Source: CAZEHS01 sp964649745 (GTDB lineage Bacteria > Bacillota > Clostridia > Peptostreptococcales > Acidaminobacteraceae). Taken from it: a DNA stretch of 34,049 nt. The DNA lies in the NCBI GenBank assembly GCA_964649745.1, contig CAZYQI010000033.1:1-34049 (forward strand), in the 5' to 3' direction. How positions within the stretch are numbered: position 1 is the first letter of the stretch; each line of letters opens with the position of its first letter. Of the stretch, positions 14,119 to 21,518 are shown one piece after another. Both the position numbers and the translations under genes were made by a program. The notes under the pieces were generated by a model. It was not told the DNA's origin and searched no databases. It saw only the letters and a list, made by a program, of their open reading frames with translations.

Positions 14119-15330
14119 TTAACCGATTTCCGATATGGCGGTGTTCCGATCCTTTGCAAGATCAATGAACCGGTTCCCTACCCGTACCACGGGCCTGGTT
14201 GGATAATTCACATCCACATAGGCGACGGTTCCCGTCTCCCCTGATGTGAGGGTGCAGGTCTTACCAATGTAGTATTCGGCAAGGTTACTCAGAAAGATAT
14301 AGCAAATGCGGCTGTCCAGGGTACTTCCGCTGTTCCATGAGATATATTCGGCCGCCTCGAAGGGGGACAGCCGCGCCCTGTAGTTCCGCTCTGAGATCAT
14401 GGCATCGTAGACGTCACAAACCATGATGATCTTAGCGAATTCATGAATCTGACCTGCTCTCAGCCTTAGAGGATACCCACTGCCGTCCATCCGCTCGTGA
14501 TGCTGAAGCGCGGCAAACTTCACATCCTGCGAAACCCCCGGGGTTCTCAACAATACAGTATATCCCAGCTGGGTATGCTTCTTGACAAGGTCAAACTCCT
14601 GCTCGTCCAGTCTGCTCTTCTTATTCAGAAGAAATTCCGGAATCTTCATCTTTCCGATATCAAAGAGAAGGCCTGCCTCACAGATGTCAAACAGCTCATC
14701 CCTGGAATACCCCAGCCACTTGCCGATCATGCTGGCCAGCATGGATACCCTGAGGGAATGCTGAAACGTGTAGTCATCGGTCTCCTCCAGCTGCTTGAGA
14801 CGCATGAGAACATCGTTGTTGCGGACCATATCCGGAAGAAGATCCCGAACGTTTCGCCGCACCGCCTCGATATCCAGCTTGTTGTCATCTCTGATTTGGC
14901 TGAAAATATGCTTGGTCTCTTCCAGGGTCACCTTGTGCTTCTGATCGATCGGCACGTTTCCCTCACCCGTAAGAACACTGATTCGAAGGTTCTGGTTGAC
15001 GGCGCTTCGGGATACATATTCAAAATCCTGGGTCTCGATATGCCGAATGTCCTCTTTGAACAATGAAAGATCGACGTTCTTTCCTTCTGCCTGAATGCGC
15101 TTTTCAAAGGCGACGATCTGTTCATGGATTGCAACGTCTGAACCCAGCTCTTTAAGATCCTCGGGATCCGCCACCCGCACTTCATCAATGCCCAATCGCA
15201 GCAGCAGCGCAATATGACGTGTCGTCAGCTCTGTGCCTATGGCCAGAAGATCGATCGTTCCGTCAGTATTCAGAACCGGTTCGCCCAAACGCATCCCTGG
15301 GCTTAATTCATCAACTTTCACAATCCGCAT
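14119..15330 (-). CDS. HD-GYP domain protein with an altered HD dyad
   Basis: A 403-residue soluble protein. The N-terminal part (VKVDELSPGMRLGEPVLNTDG ...) is the domain that often precedes HD-GYP modules. Residues about 175-360 are an HD-GYP domain, a c-di-GMP phosphodiesterase fold, with FQHSLRVSML (H191), H252 in KKHTQLGY, and HHERMDGSGYP (H277, H278, D282, G-Y-P). The metal-binding HD dyad is changed: the usual LLHDIGK reads LLFDIGK, so His is replaced by Phe223 before D224. One ligand of the di-iron site is therefore missing, and activity may be lost or altered. I choose the ATG at 15330, with AGGTGA 5 nt before it, over a GTG at 15339. The C-terminal region (about 340-403) is a small beta-rich extension that I do not recognise. 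Confidence 0.88.
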   Translation of the reverse strand: MRIVKVDELSPGMRLGEPVLNTDGTIDLLAIGTELTTRHIALLLRLGIDEVRVADPEDLKELGSDVAIHEQIVAFEKRIQAEGKNVDLSLFKEDIRHIETQDFEYVSRSAVNQNLRISVLTGEGNVPIDQKHKVTLEETKHIFSQIRDDNKLDIEAVRRNVRDLLPDMVRNNDVLMRLKQLEETDDYTFQHSLRVSMLASMIGKWLGYSRDELFDICEAGLLFDIGKMKIPEFLLNKKSRLDEQEFDLVKKHTQLGYTVLLRTPGVSQDVKFAALQHHERMDGSGYPLRLRAGQIHEFAKIIMVCDVYDAMISERNYRARLSPFEAAEYISWNSGSTLDSRICYIFLSNLAEYYIGKTCTLTSGETGTVAYVDVNYPTRPVVRVGNRFIDLAKDRNTAISEIG

Positions 15331-15354
15331 CGTTTTCACCTGCCATGGAAGAGG

Positions 15355-15708
15355 TTAGCGCTGGTTCAGCAGCTTCGGCGTTTCAAAAACATTCCCGATC
15401 ACCTTAATCTCATAATTAATGAATCGTCCGTGGCTTGTATGATCATCCTTGCGGATGACATAGGCTCCATTGTGGTAATGCACTGAGCCACAGAAGATTT
15501 CTTCCTTGTATGTGTTGTATACCTCTACAATATCCCCTTCGAAAATATCATCGCCCTTAATGTCCTTGAGTCCTATCACCTGCATCAAAAGACCCTCTTG
15601 GGCCCATTTGGCAATCTGAGGCCAGGAGAAATCCTGCCAGTCCTCTGAGTATAGCATTCTATTCTCTGCTTCAAGATATACCCTGAAACGGAAGCGTTCT
15701 TTTATCAT
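15355..15708 (-). CDS. YopX-family protein
   Basis: A 117-residue protein matching the YopX family, best known from phage SPbeta and other Firmicutes phages. The typical parts are FRVYLEAENRMLYSEDW near the N terminus, the GLKDIKGDDIFEGDIVEV strand-turn-strand segment, and the closing EIKVIGNVFETPKLL. Its function is unknown; members occur in prophages, mobile elements and some chromosomes. No other phage gene is seen nearby, so it is probably a domesticated or stray copy. It lies 24 nt upstream of the HD-GYP gene start on the same strand and may be cotranscribed. The ribosome binding site (AAGGGAT) is weak. Confidence 0.8.
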   Translation of the reverse strand: MIKERFRFRVYLEAENRMLYSEDWQDFSWPQIAKWAQEGLLMQVIGLKDIKGDDIFEGDIVEVYNTYKEEIFCGSVHYHNGAYVIRKDDHTSHGRFINYEIKVIGNVFETPKLLNQR

Positions 15709-15810
15709 AGATATCCCTTCTTCCTGTGTTTGAACAGAGTTGACCTTCGTACTCTTGTCCAGCTTTATTGATTCGTCAAATAATCCGTTATTCCTGCTTT
15801 ATATCGAAAA

Positions 15811-16308
15811 TTAATCCTTCAGCACCAGTACCGGCACCCACGCAATTCCGGAATCCCCTGCTTCCCACTGAAAAATCGTAGCCCCTGCAATATGTCCATC
15901 CTCGTAGGCGCCATATACCCACCGCTGGTCGACGATGCCAACCCGGGTAAAGCCCATGACCCCTCCCAAAACAGCCGGATCCGGTATTACCTCCGGATGG
16001 GCGGCAAGATCCAGCAGCAACTGGTCCGGCGTAACTCCACTTCGCTTAATTTCATCCAGCACGTAGGGGGGAGGCGTCAAGGAAACGCCGGAAATTTCCT
16101 TTAATCGTGTCAGCTCCTTGAGGATTGCATCCTTTTGTCCCTGCAGCTCCTCTATTTGTTTTTCCATAACCCGATTATCAAGGGCCGTCGTATCCAGGGT
16201 ATGCTGAATCTCTCCCATCTTAAGTCTTGCAATACCATAGCCGGATCCATAGGCCAGCACCGCCATCAACACCATGCCGATAACCGCCTGCTTTTGGGTG
16301 ATCTGCAT
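15811..16308 (-). CDS. Membrane-anchored protein with coiled coil, function unknown
   Basis: A 165-residue protein with an N-terminal membrane helix (about residues 8-27, AVIGMVLMAVLAYGSGYGIA) and then a predicted coiled coil (about 30-72, rich in Leu, Glu and Lys). The outer domain of about 90 residues ends in GIAWVPVLVLKD. The helix lacks a signal-peptidase site, so it is probably anchored and faces outward. The start at 16308 is chosen because GGGAGGG lies 6 nt before it; the alternative ATG at 16326 has no such site. I do not recognise the domain. It is separated from PAP2 by the DnaA-box region. Confidence 0.7.
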   Translation of the reverse strand: MQITQKQAVIGMVLMAVLAYGSGYGIARLKMGEIQHTLDTTALDNRVMEKQIEELQGQKDAILKELTRLKEISGVSLTPPPYVLDEIKRSGVTPDQLLLDLAAHPEVIPDPAVLGGVMGFTRVGIVDQRWVYGAYEDGHIAGATIFQWEAGDSGIAWVPVLVLKD

Positions 16309-16446
16309 TCTGAGCCCTCCCTTCATCCTGTACCGTATATACCCCCGAATTTGTAAAATAAAAGCAGCACCGTTGAACTCCCAGGTTAATTTTCTGCGAA
16401 CTAAGCCGGGAACGTGCTGGTACGGCTGCTGTTACCGTTTGTACAA

Positions 16447-16602
16447 TTGTCCACATCTTTCACTCGGTTTTACCCACAACTTATCCACAGGCCGTGTCCA
16501 CTTGTTCACAATAGCCAAACCCGTTGCAATTGCTATGCACTAGCCTTAAAGTCCCAAAACAGAACCCTCCGTCAGGAGGGTTTATCCACACATTTATTCA
16601 CT
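16447..16602 (+). promoter_or_regulatory. Cluster of DnaA-box-like sites
   Basis: Six sites in the same orientation: TTGTCCACA (16447), TTACCCACA (16470), TTATCCACA (16481), TTGTTCACA (16502), TTATCCACA (16582) and TTATTCACT (16594). Two are perfect matches to TTATNCACA and four have one mismatch. A weaker GTGTCCACT lies at 16494. The first four fall in 64 bp of the gap between two minus-strand genes; the last two lie in the 3' end of the PAP2 gene. There is no dnaA or dnaN here and no clear AT-rich unwinding element, so this is not shown to be oriC. It may be a DnaA-titration or regulatory cluster. Confidence 0.6.
16563..16582 (-). terminator. Terminator at the end of the PAP2 gene
   Basis: AACCCTCC (16563-16570) and GGAGGGTT (16575-16582) form an 8-bp stem with a 4-nt loop that contains part of the PAP2 stop codon. 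On the minus strand it is followed by CTGTTTTG. Confidence 0.65.
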
Positions 16603-17102
16603 TTAAACCAAGGGACGCAGGTAACCGAGTAGCCGATCACCATCCCCAAGAGAGCACCGCCCAGAATATCGGTGGGATAGTGCATGAAAAGGTACAGCCG
16701 TGAGCACGCTATTCCCACCGCCAGAACAGCCAAGGCTCTTTTTAGAGCACCCAGGGAACGGGGCAGGGAAAATACGGCGGCGAACGCGGTGATCGTATGT
16801 CCCGACGGAAAGGAGTATTCGTTCAAGGGTGGTATTTTAAGCACGATTTCCGGATAGGCCAGGTATGGACGCGGCCGGGCAATCAGATTCTTTAAAAAAA
16901 CATTTCCCAGCAGATGTGCCAGCAACAGGGCCAGCAAAATACCGATTCCGGCTCTTCGTTGTCTTGGAGAGGCGCATAAAGCCAGGGCTACGGCAATCCA
17001 TATCAATCCATGATCACCGATTCCGCTCAGGGCAATCATGATGCGGTCCCCTGCGGGGGACGTCAGCGTCCTTTGAATTTCAAGAAGAAATTGCAGTTCC
17101 AT
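16572..17102 (-). CDS. PAP2-family membrane phosphatase
   Basis: A 176-residue integral membrane protein of the phosphatidic acid phosphatase type 2 superfamily. All three motifs are intact: K71-x6-R78-P79, P99-S100-G101-H102, and S134-R135-x5-H141-x3-D145. The conserved His of motif 2 and the nucleophile His of motif 3 make an active phosphatase likely. Substrates in the family include undecaprenyl diphosphate, phosphatidylglycerophosphate and phosphatidic acid; which applies here is not decided. It follows sixA by 6 nt, with GAGGAATT before the ATG, as the last gene of the lepB-sfsA-sixA-PAP2 cluster. The length suits a minimal six-helix member. Confidence 0.9.
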   Translation of the reverse strand: MELQFLLEIQRTLTSPAGDRIMIALSGIGDHGLIWIAVALALCASPRQRRAGIGILLALLLAHLLGNVFLKNLIARPRPYLAYPEIVLKIPPLNEYSFPSGHTITAFAAVFSLPRSLGALKRALAVLAVGIACSRLYLFMHYPTDILGGALLGMVIGYSVTCVPWFKVNKCVDKPS

Positions 17103-17108
17103 AATTCC

Positions 17109-17594
17109 TCACACATGTATAGGACGTATGGACCATTCCAGAAGGCATGTACCCTCATTCAGATCCTTCCAGTCCTCAATATCACATCGAATACAGATTA
17201 CGCCACAGGTTGCCAGATGTATTCCGAAACGCCGCAGCCCGCAGAGGGCTCCGCACAAATCCTCCAGATCCGGGTTATGTCCGATGATACGTACCGTTTC
17301 AAGGGACCGCTTCTGTTCTCGCAAAACCCCAAGGACCGAAAGGAATCCGCTGCCATACAGGCGGTCGTCCTCAACGATTCTCTCACCGGTGTGCCCCGAT
17401 GTCAGCTTGGCTGTCTGAAGGGCTCGTTCCGCAGGGGATGACAGTATAAGCTCCGCCAGGAAGTCCCGATGTTTGAGATACCGACCCATTCGGTTGGCAT
17501 CTTCGATGCCGGAGATCCGGAGACTGCGTGAAAAATCATGCTCATAGCCTTCCTTTTGTGCCTTTCCGTGACGATGAAGATACAGGGTTTTCAT
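17109..17594 (-). CDS. SixA-type histidine phosphatase
   Basis: A 161-residue member of the histidine phosphatase (phosphoglycerate-mutase-like) superfamily. The phospho-His motif is LHRHGKA near the N terminus (R8, H9, G10), with the second conserved His in VRIIGHNPDLEDL, and SSPAERALQTA supplies the conserved arginine. SixA proteins remove phosphate from phosphohistidine proteins in E. coli; the target here is unknown. The start at 17594 is preferred over 17600 because GGGAGG lies 6 nt before it and would be too close to the other ATG. It overlaps the end of sfsA by 53 nt. Confidence 0.85.
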   Translation of the reverse strand: MKTLYLHRHGKAQKEGYEHDFSRSLRISGIEDANRMGRYLKHRDFLAELILSSPAERALQTAKLTSGHTGERIVEDDRLYGSGFLSVLGVLREQKRSLETVRIIGHNPDLEDLCGALCGLRRFGIHLATCGVICIRCDIEDWKDLNEGTCLLEWSIRPIHV

Positions 17595-18291
17595 GGCCAT
17601 CCTCCCAAAGAACTACCGGGATCCGTTCCGTAAGGCAGATCCCATCGGTGCTCACAGAACACTTCCATGCAACAATCTGAACCCCTGCGGCCGCTGCCTC
17701 CCGGACAGCCCGGCCAAAAGCAGGGTCCATCCTCCTATTGGGGGTAAAGCCCTTGGCCAGGGGGTGCTGGATAAGAAAAACCACCCCTGCGCCGAGTCCA
17801 CGGGACACCGCCTCCGTCAGTTCCTTCACATGCCGGGTCCCCCGCTCGGTGGGGGCATCGGGAAAATAGCTCCATTGGTCTTCCACCAGGGTTACGCCCT
17901 TCACTTCCACCAAGCAGTCGGTTTCCCCATAGAGTCGGAAGTCGAATCGGCTGTTGCCGTAGGTCACTTCCCGTTTATAATCGGTAAAAGGTCCGAAGTC
18001 ATCAATGAGACCCGTCTTCAAGCCTTCCTCCACAACCCGGTTGGGCAGCTGTGAATCGATGGATACCCAAAACCCCCGATTCTTGATCAAACGCAGTTCA
18101 AATCCCGTTTTACGGTGCGCTTCATCATGTCGGGAAAGCAACACCTCCACCCCCGGAACAAGGAGCTCCCTTAAACGTCCCGTATTGGGCACATGGGCCG
18201 TAAGCGTTCCATCGGCGGTGGCGAAGGTGGCGATAAACCGATTCGGACGATCAATGAAAAATCCCGGAATCCAATCATATGTGAATTTCAA
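17542..18291 (-). CDS. sfsA: SfsA-family protein
   Basis: A 249-residue SfsA protein. The conserved blocks are FIDRPNRFIATFATADG, AHVPNTGRLRELLVPG, VSIDSQLPNRVVEEGL, TYGNSRFDFRLYG, and DCLVEVKGVTLVED with YFPDAPTERGTRHVKEL. The last two resemble a nuclease-like PD-D/ExK core. E. coli SfsA was linked to sugar fermentation and DNA binding, but the biochemical role is poorly defined. Its C terminus runs some 20 residues past the usual end (ERIPVVL) into the start of sixA. It starts right after the lepB stop codon (18291/18292), so lepB, sfsA and sixA are probably one transcript. Confidence 0.93.
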   Translation of the reverse strand: MKFTYDWIPGFFIDRPNRFIATFATADGTLTAHVPNTGRLRELLVPGVEVLLSRHDEAHRKTGFELRLIKNRGFWVSIDSQLPNRVVEEGLKTGLIDDFGPFTDYKREVTYGNSRFDFRLYGETDCLVEVKGVTLVEDQWSYFPDAPTERGTRHVKELTEAVSRGLGAGVVFLIQHPLAKGFTPNRRMDPAFGRAVREAAAAGVQIVAWKCSVSTDGICLTERIPVVLWEDGHENPVSSSSRKGTKGRL

Positions 18292-18843
18292 TCAGAATCG
18301 CTCCCATCGGTTCATCGGCCAAAATCGCAGGATAACCTTTCCCTTGATCTCTGTGGAAGGGAGCAGGCCGATATCCTCGCTGCGGCTATCATGACTGTTC
18401 TGACGGTTATCCCCCATGGCAAACACCATTCCGGGGGGAACCGTATCAATGGTAACCGCCCCTACGGTAAACGGCTCCAGAATGTACGGCTCCGTCTGCT
18501 CTTCTCCGTTAAGGATCACTTTTCCGTCAGCGATGGTAATGGAATCACCCTCCGTGGCTACAACCCGTTTGATCAGTGTCTTGTACTTTCCATTCTTCCA
18601 GCGCTGAACGATGTTCATGCTTTTCAGGTCCTTCTCAGAAATCGGTAATGTTGTTTTAAAAATCACCACATCACCCTTCTTCACATCATGGGTGTTCTGA
18701 AGCACAAGCCGATCCCCCTCAACCAGAGTGGGGTTCATGGATACATCGTACACCTGAAGGATCGTGAAGAAGTAGGATAGGGTCACCCCTATGACTATTG
18801 CAAAAAGAAGCGCTTTTATCCATTCCATTATTTCCTTGATCAT
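18292..18843 (-). CDS. lepB: Type I signal peptidase
   Basis: A 183-residue membrane-anchored serine peptidase that removes signal peptides from exported proteins. An N-terminal membrane helix spans about residues 9-28. The nucleophile is S35 in DVSMNPTL, the general base is K92 in TLIKRVVATEGD, and the C-terminal box is FAMGDNRQNSHDSR. It is of the short Gram-positive type with one transmembrane helix. It is the first gene of a cluster with sfsA, sixA and the PAP2 gene. The name sipS/lepB is used for this family; whether the organism has further copies cannot be seen. Confidence 0.95.
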   Translation of the reverse strand: MIKEIMEWIKALLFAIVIGVTLSYFFTILQVYDVSMNPTLVEGDRLVLQNTHDVKKGDVVIFKTTLPISEKDLKSMNIVQRWKNGKYKTLIKRVVATEGDSITIADGKVILNGEEQTEPYILEPFTVGAVTIDTVPPGMVFAMGDNRQNSHDSRSEDIGLLPSTEIKGKVILRFWPMNRWERF

Positions 18844-18868
18844 ACGTTCTCCTTTTCAAAACAAGGAC

Positions 18869-18886
18869 GGGCAGGTTTCCCTGCCC
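18869..18886 (-). terminator. Terminator after the SAM decarboxylase gene
   Basis: GGGCAGG (18869-18875) with CCTGCCC (18880-18886) forms a compact 7-bp stem with a 4-nt loop; on the minus strand it is followed by GTCCTTGTTTTG. It sits 8 nt after the speD stop codon. Confidence 0.65.
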
Positions 18887-18894
18887 TTTCCGGA

Positions 18895-19761
18895 TTACAG
18901 AAGCTTGTTCTGTCCTTTGGGGATATTGTGTGAATAGAAGATCTCCAGCATTTCCTTGGATAGCTGTTTCTTAATCTTCTTCTTCTCGTTTGTAGAAATG
19001 TCTTTCTTGCTGGTATTGAAGAGGTACTCGTCCAGGTCGAAATCCTTCAGAATCATTTTGGTGTGAAAGATATTGTCTTGGTAGACATTTACATCAATCA
19101 TCTGGTAGCGCTGGCGGGTTTCTTTGGTCATATAGTTCTGGATGGAGTTGATCTTGTGATCCTTGAAATGTTTCTTACCGCTCACATCACGGGTGAAGCC
19201 CCTAATCCGGTAGTCCAGATTGATAATGTCGGAATCGAAGCTGTGAATCAGGTAATTGAGGGCCTTCAGCGGTGATATATGCCCGCAGGTGGATACGTCG
19301 ATATCCGTGCGGAAGGTGCTGATTCCCTTGTCGGGGTGGGATTCCGGATAGGTGTGGGCGGTGATATGGCTCTTATCCAGATGGGCCACCACGGATTCTT
19401 TTTTCACCAACTGATGGATCTCGTCCAGTTCTTCCAACTCCTCAGGATCTGGTCCGGGGGTCTCGCTGTTAAAGGACGGTTCAATTTCCTTGAATTCTTC
19501 CTCGCAGACCAGAATGGTTACGCTGGCCCCCTGAGGATCATAATCCTGTTTGGCTACGTTGAGAATGTTGGCGCCGATGATCTTTGCAACATTGGATAGG
19601 ATCTCTGTCAGTCGCTCCGCATTATACTGCTCATCGATATATTCGATGTACGCCTTTTTTTGCTCATCGTTCATGGCATAACAGACATCATAAATATTGA
19701 AACTCAGGGTCTTGGTAAGGTTATTGAACCCATATAGTTTGATGGAATCTTCTTTGGCCAT
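18895..19761 (-). CDS. speD: S-adenosylmethionine decarboxylase proenzyme, E. coli type
   Basis: A 288-residue pyruvoyl enzyme that makes decarboxylated SAM, the aminopropyl donor for spermidine. The sequence is strongly of the enterobacterial type: LYGFNNLTKTLSFNIYDVCYA, RLTEILSNVAKIIGANILN, LDKSHITAHTYPESHP, TFRTDIDVSTCGHISPLKAL, and GFTRDVSGKKHFKDHKINSI. Self-cleavage is expected between K130 and S131 in LDKSH. Ahead of it is an acidic, Glu-rich stretch (about residues 104-123) not found in the roughly 264-residue E. coli enzyme. I use the ATG at 19761, preceded by GAGGAG, rather than an ATG six codons upstream. No spermidine synthase gene is nearby. Confidence 0.95.
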   Translation of the reverse strand: MAKEDSIKLYGFNNLTKTLSFNIYDVCYAMNDEQKKAYIEYIDEQYNAERLTEILSNVAKIIGANILNVAKQDYDPQGASVTILVCEEEFKEIEPSFNSETPGPDPEELEELDEIHQLVKKESVVAHLDKSHITAHTYPESHPDKGISTFRTDIDVSTCGHISPLKALNYLIHSFDSDIINLDYRIRGFTRDVSGKKHFKDHKINSIQNYMTKETRQRYQMIDVNVYQDNIFHTKMILKDFDLDEYLFNTSKKDISTNEKKKIKKQLSKEMLEIFYSHNIPKGQNKLL

Positions 19762-19892
19762 GGTTCTCCTCATATACATACATAGGATAGTATCAACCTT
19801 ATTATACAGAATCCATCCGGGTTAATCCTTAGTTTTTGATTATTTTCTTCCCCTGTCCTTGTAAAACTCCGGCAACCGCCTTAACCCGACAA

Positions 19893-19925
19893 CAAAAAAA
19901 CGGCCCCACACCGGAGTTGCTCCAA
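19893..19925 (-). terminator. Possible terminator after the small secreted protein gene
   Basis: On the minus strand a short GC-rich hairpin region (GGAG CAA CTCC and GGGGCCG) is followed by seven T residues (19893-19899). The stem is weak. Confidence 0.3.
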
Positions 19926-19953
19926 TGTACGATCCGTTGTCAGACCATTATGA

Positions 19954-20178
19954 TTAAAATTTAAGCTTATCACTGTTTCCGATCAAAGCCGGTTCCAACA
20001 CGGTGTTCAAGCGATGGAACAGTGCCGGGTTCAGGATTGTCACCGTACGGGTATGACTGCGCATCTGGTTCTGCGGATGATAGTTGCCCTCGGGCGCCGA
20101 ATCTCCCCCGTGTCCGGCAACGATCAGTACCGCTGCGAATGAAATCAGACCCAATAGCCAAAAACCGTTCTTTTTCAT
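19954..20178 (-). CDS. Small secreted or membrane-anchored protein, function unknown
   Basis: A 74-residue protein that starts at 20178, with GAGG about 7 nt before the ATG. The N terminus has the form of a signal peptide or single membrane anchor: MKKNG, then a hydrophobic core (FWLLGLISFAAVLIVAG), then a polar region. The mature part of about 50 residues is hydrophilic with no cysteines. I do not recognise it. It is divergent from the OmpR-type regulator and shares its control region, so it is a candidate target of that regulator. Confidence 0.55.
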   Translation of the reverse strand: MKKNGFWLLGLISFAAVLIVAGHGGDSAPEGNYHPQNQMRSHTRTVTILNPALFHRLNTVLEPALIGNSDKLKF

Positions 20179-20238
20179 AGAATACCTCAAATTATTCGTT
20201 CTCGCTTCCATTATACCTCTGTTTAACCAAAGCACAGC

Positions 20239-20296
20239 TTAACATATTCTTAAATGAAACTTAAAAATACCCATCCATGCCGGGATTCAGTATAAT
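20239..20296 (+). promoter_or_regulatory. Phased TTAA repeats and -10 box upstream of the response regulator
   Basis: TTAACA (20239), TTAAAT (20250) and TTAAAA (20261) are spaced exactly 11 bp apart. A consensus -10 box TATAAT lies at 20291-20296, and no TTGACA-like -35 is seen 17 bp before it. Direct TT(A/C/T)A(A/C)A repeats at one helical turn, in place of a -35, are typical of sites bound by PhoP/PhoB-type regulators. Confidence 0.55.
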
Positions 20297-20341
20297 GGAT
20301 AGTAACAACCGCCCCATCATCCCACGAAAGCGAGAACCCAT

Positions 20342-21031
20342 ATGCCTGCCATTCTAATTGCAGAAGATGAAGAGGATATCCGCCATCTGTTAGCCATGCA
20401 TCTTCGGCAGGAAGGCCATACTATTCTGGAGGCCGCCGATGGCCAGGAAGCCCTGGATTTTTTCAACGCCAATCGGATCGATCTGATCCTGTTGGATGTC
20501 ATGATGCCTAAGCTCAATGGCTTTCAGGTCCTGACCAAGGTTCGTGAAACCAGCGATATCCCTGTCATATTTCTTACTGCCCGTCTGGAGGAAGAGGACA
20601 AAATCCTGGGCCTGGGCCTGGGTGCTGATGACTATGTGGTAAAACCCTTCAGCCTTCTGGAAATCGGCTCACGGGTCAACGCCCAGCTTCGCCGCTTCCT
20701 TACCTATTCCGGCACCGCCCGTAAGGCCGTTATTCGGAATGGCCCCTTGGAGCTGGATTTCGACAGCTACGTTGCCACCAAAGCCGGTGTCCTGCTGGAC
20801 CTCAACCCAAAGGAGTTCAAGATTCTGGCCCTGTTAATGGAAAACCTCGGCAAGATCTATACAAAAAAACAGCTCTATGAATCCATTTGGGAGGATGTCT
20901 ACTACGGAGACTCCAACACCATCATGGTTCATATCAGCCACCTGCGGGAAAAAATTGAAGACAACCCCAAGGAACCGAAATACCTGAAGACCATCCGCGG
21001 CATCGGATACCGGATGGAAAAACACGCCTGA
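20342..21031 (+). CDS. OmpR/PhoB-family response regulator, no linked kinase
   Basis: A 229-residue two-domain regulator. The receiver (about 1-118) has E8, D9 and D52 (LLDVMMPKLNG) with T79 and K101 (VVKPFSLLE). The C-terminal winged helix (about 128-229) has the usual LELDFDSYVATKAGVLLDLNPKEFKILALLMENLG turn and IMVHISHLREKIEDNPKEPKYLKTIRGIGYRM. No histidine kinase is adjacent, which is unusual for this family; the next gene is a convergent acetyltransferase. Transcription is probably from the TATAAT at 20291, with repeats upstream that could be its own binding site. The ribosome binding site (GCGAGAA) is weak. Confidence 0.92.
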   Translation: MPAILIAEDEEDIRHLLAMHLRQEGHTILEAADGQEALDFFNANRIDLILLDVMMPKLNGFQVLTKVRETSDIPVIFLTARLEEEDKILGLGLGADDYVVKPFSLLEIGSRVNAQLRRFLTYSGTARKAVIRNGPLELDFDSYVATKAGVLLDLNPKEFKILALLMENLGKIYTKKQLYESIWEDVYYGDSNTIMVHISHLREKIEDNPKEPKYLKTIRGIGYRMEKHA

Positions 21032-21038
21032 CCTCTAA

Positions 21039-21080
21039 AAAACACCCGCTTCAGGAAACCTACTCCTGAGCGGATGTTTT
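21039..21080. terminator. Bidirectional terminator
   Basis: AAAACACCCGCTTCAGGA (21039-21056) pairs with TCCTGAGCGGATGTTTT (21064-21080) with a few mismatches and a 7-nt loop, flanked by A- and T-runs on either side. It serves the response regulator and the convergent acetyltransferase, whose last codons lie in its right arm. Confidence 0.82.
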
Positions 21081-21509
21081 CATGTCTCCGAATTCCCGTA
21101 TCATAAGATCAAACCCATCATTGGCCGCCAAGAATCCATGGTGTTCAAATGCTGCCAAGGAAGCTTTGTTCCCTTTTCGCACCAAGGCACTGAGAAATTC
21201 CGCCCCCGCCTCTGCTGCATGAGTCATCCCCTGCTGAATCAATGCCTTGGCAATTCCTCTCTTTTGCCAGTCCGGCAAAACGGCCACCAGGTCCACCCAG
21301 CACCCGCGATAATGCAGGGTATGGACATGCATCAGGCAAAGGTAGCCCACAGCCTTTCCATCCTGCCATGCCACATATGCCGGATAGTCTTCCCGGAGGA
21401 TGTTAAGAATTTCCTTTGTATCAACGTGACAATCCTTGAAGGTAAGGCCATCGATTTCCAAGATGGCCTCTGCGTCCGCTTCTGTCACTGCTCTTCTGAT
21501 TTCCAGCAC
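21060..21509 (-). CDS. GNAT-family N-acetyltransferase
   Basis: A 149-residue acetyl-CoA-dependent acetyltransferase. The acetyl-CoA loop is in VDLVAVLPDWQKRGIAKALIQQGM (motif A, Q/R-x-x-G-x-A/G). The preceding strand GYLCLMHV and the C-terminal FEHHGFLAAND complete the fold. The substrate is unknown. The start is a GTG at 21509 with GGAGG 6 nt before it. The gene is 9 nt from the B3/B4 gene on the same strand, so it probably is the last gene of that unit. Confidence 0.88.
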   Translation of the reverse strand: MLEIRRAVTEADAEAILEIDGLTFKDCHVDTKEILNILREDYPAYVAWQDGKAVGYLCLMHVHTLHYRGCWVDLVAVLPDWQKRGIAKALIQQGMTHAAEAGAEFLSALVRKGNKASLAAFEHHGFLAANDGFDLMIREFGDMKTSAQE

Positions 21510-21518
21510 CGACGCCTC

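Noticed and set aside
16447..16602. Chromosomal origin oriC
   Set aside because: The DnaA boxes are real, but dnaA, dnaN, rpmH and an AT-rich unwinding element are all missing.
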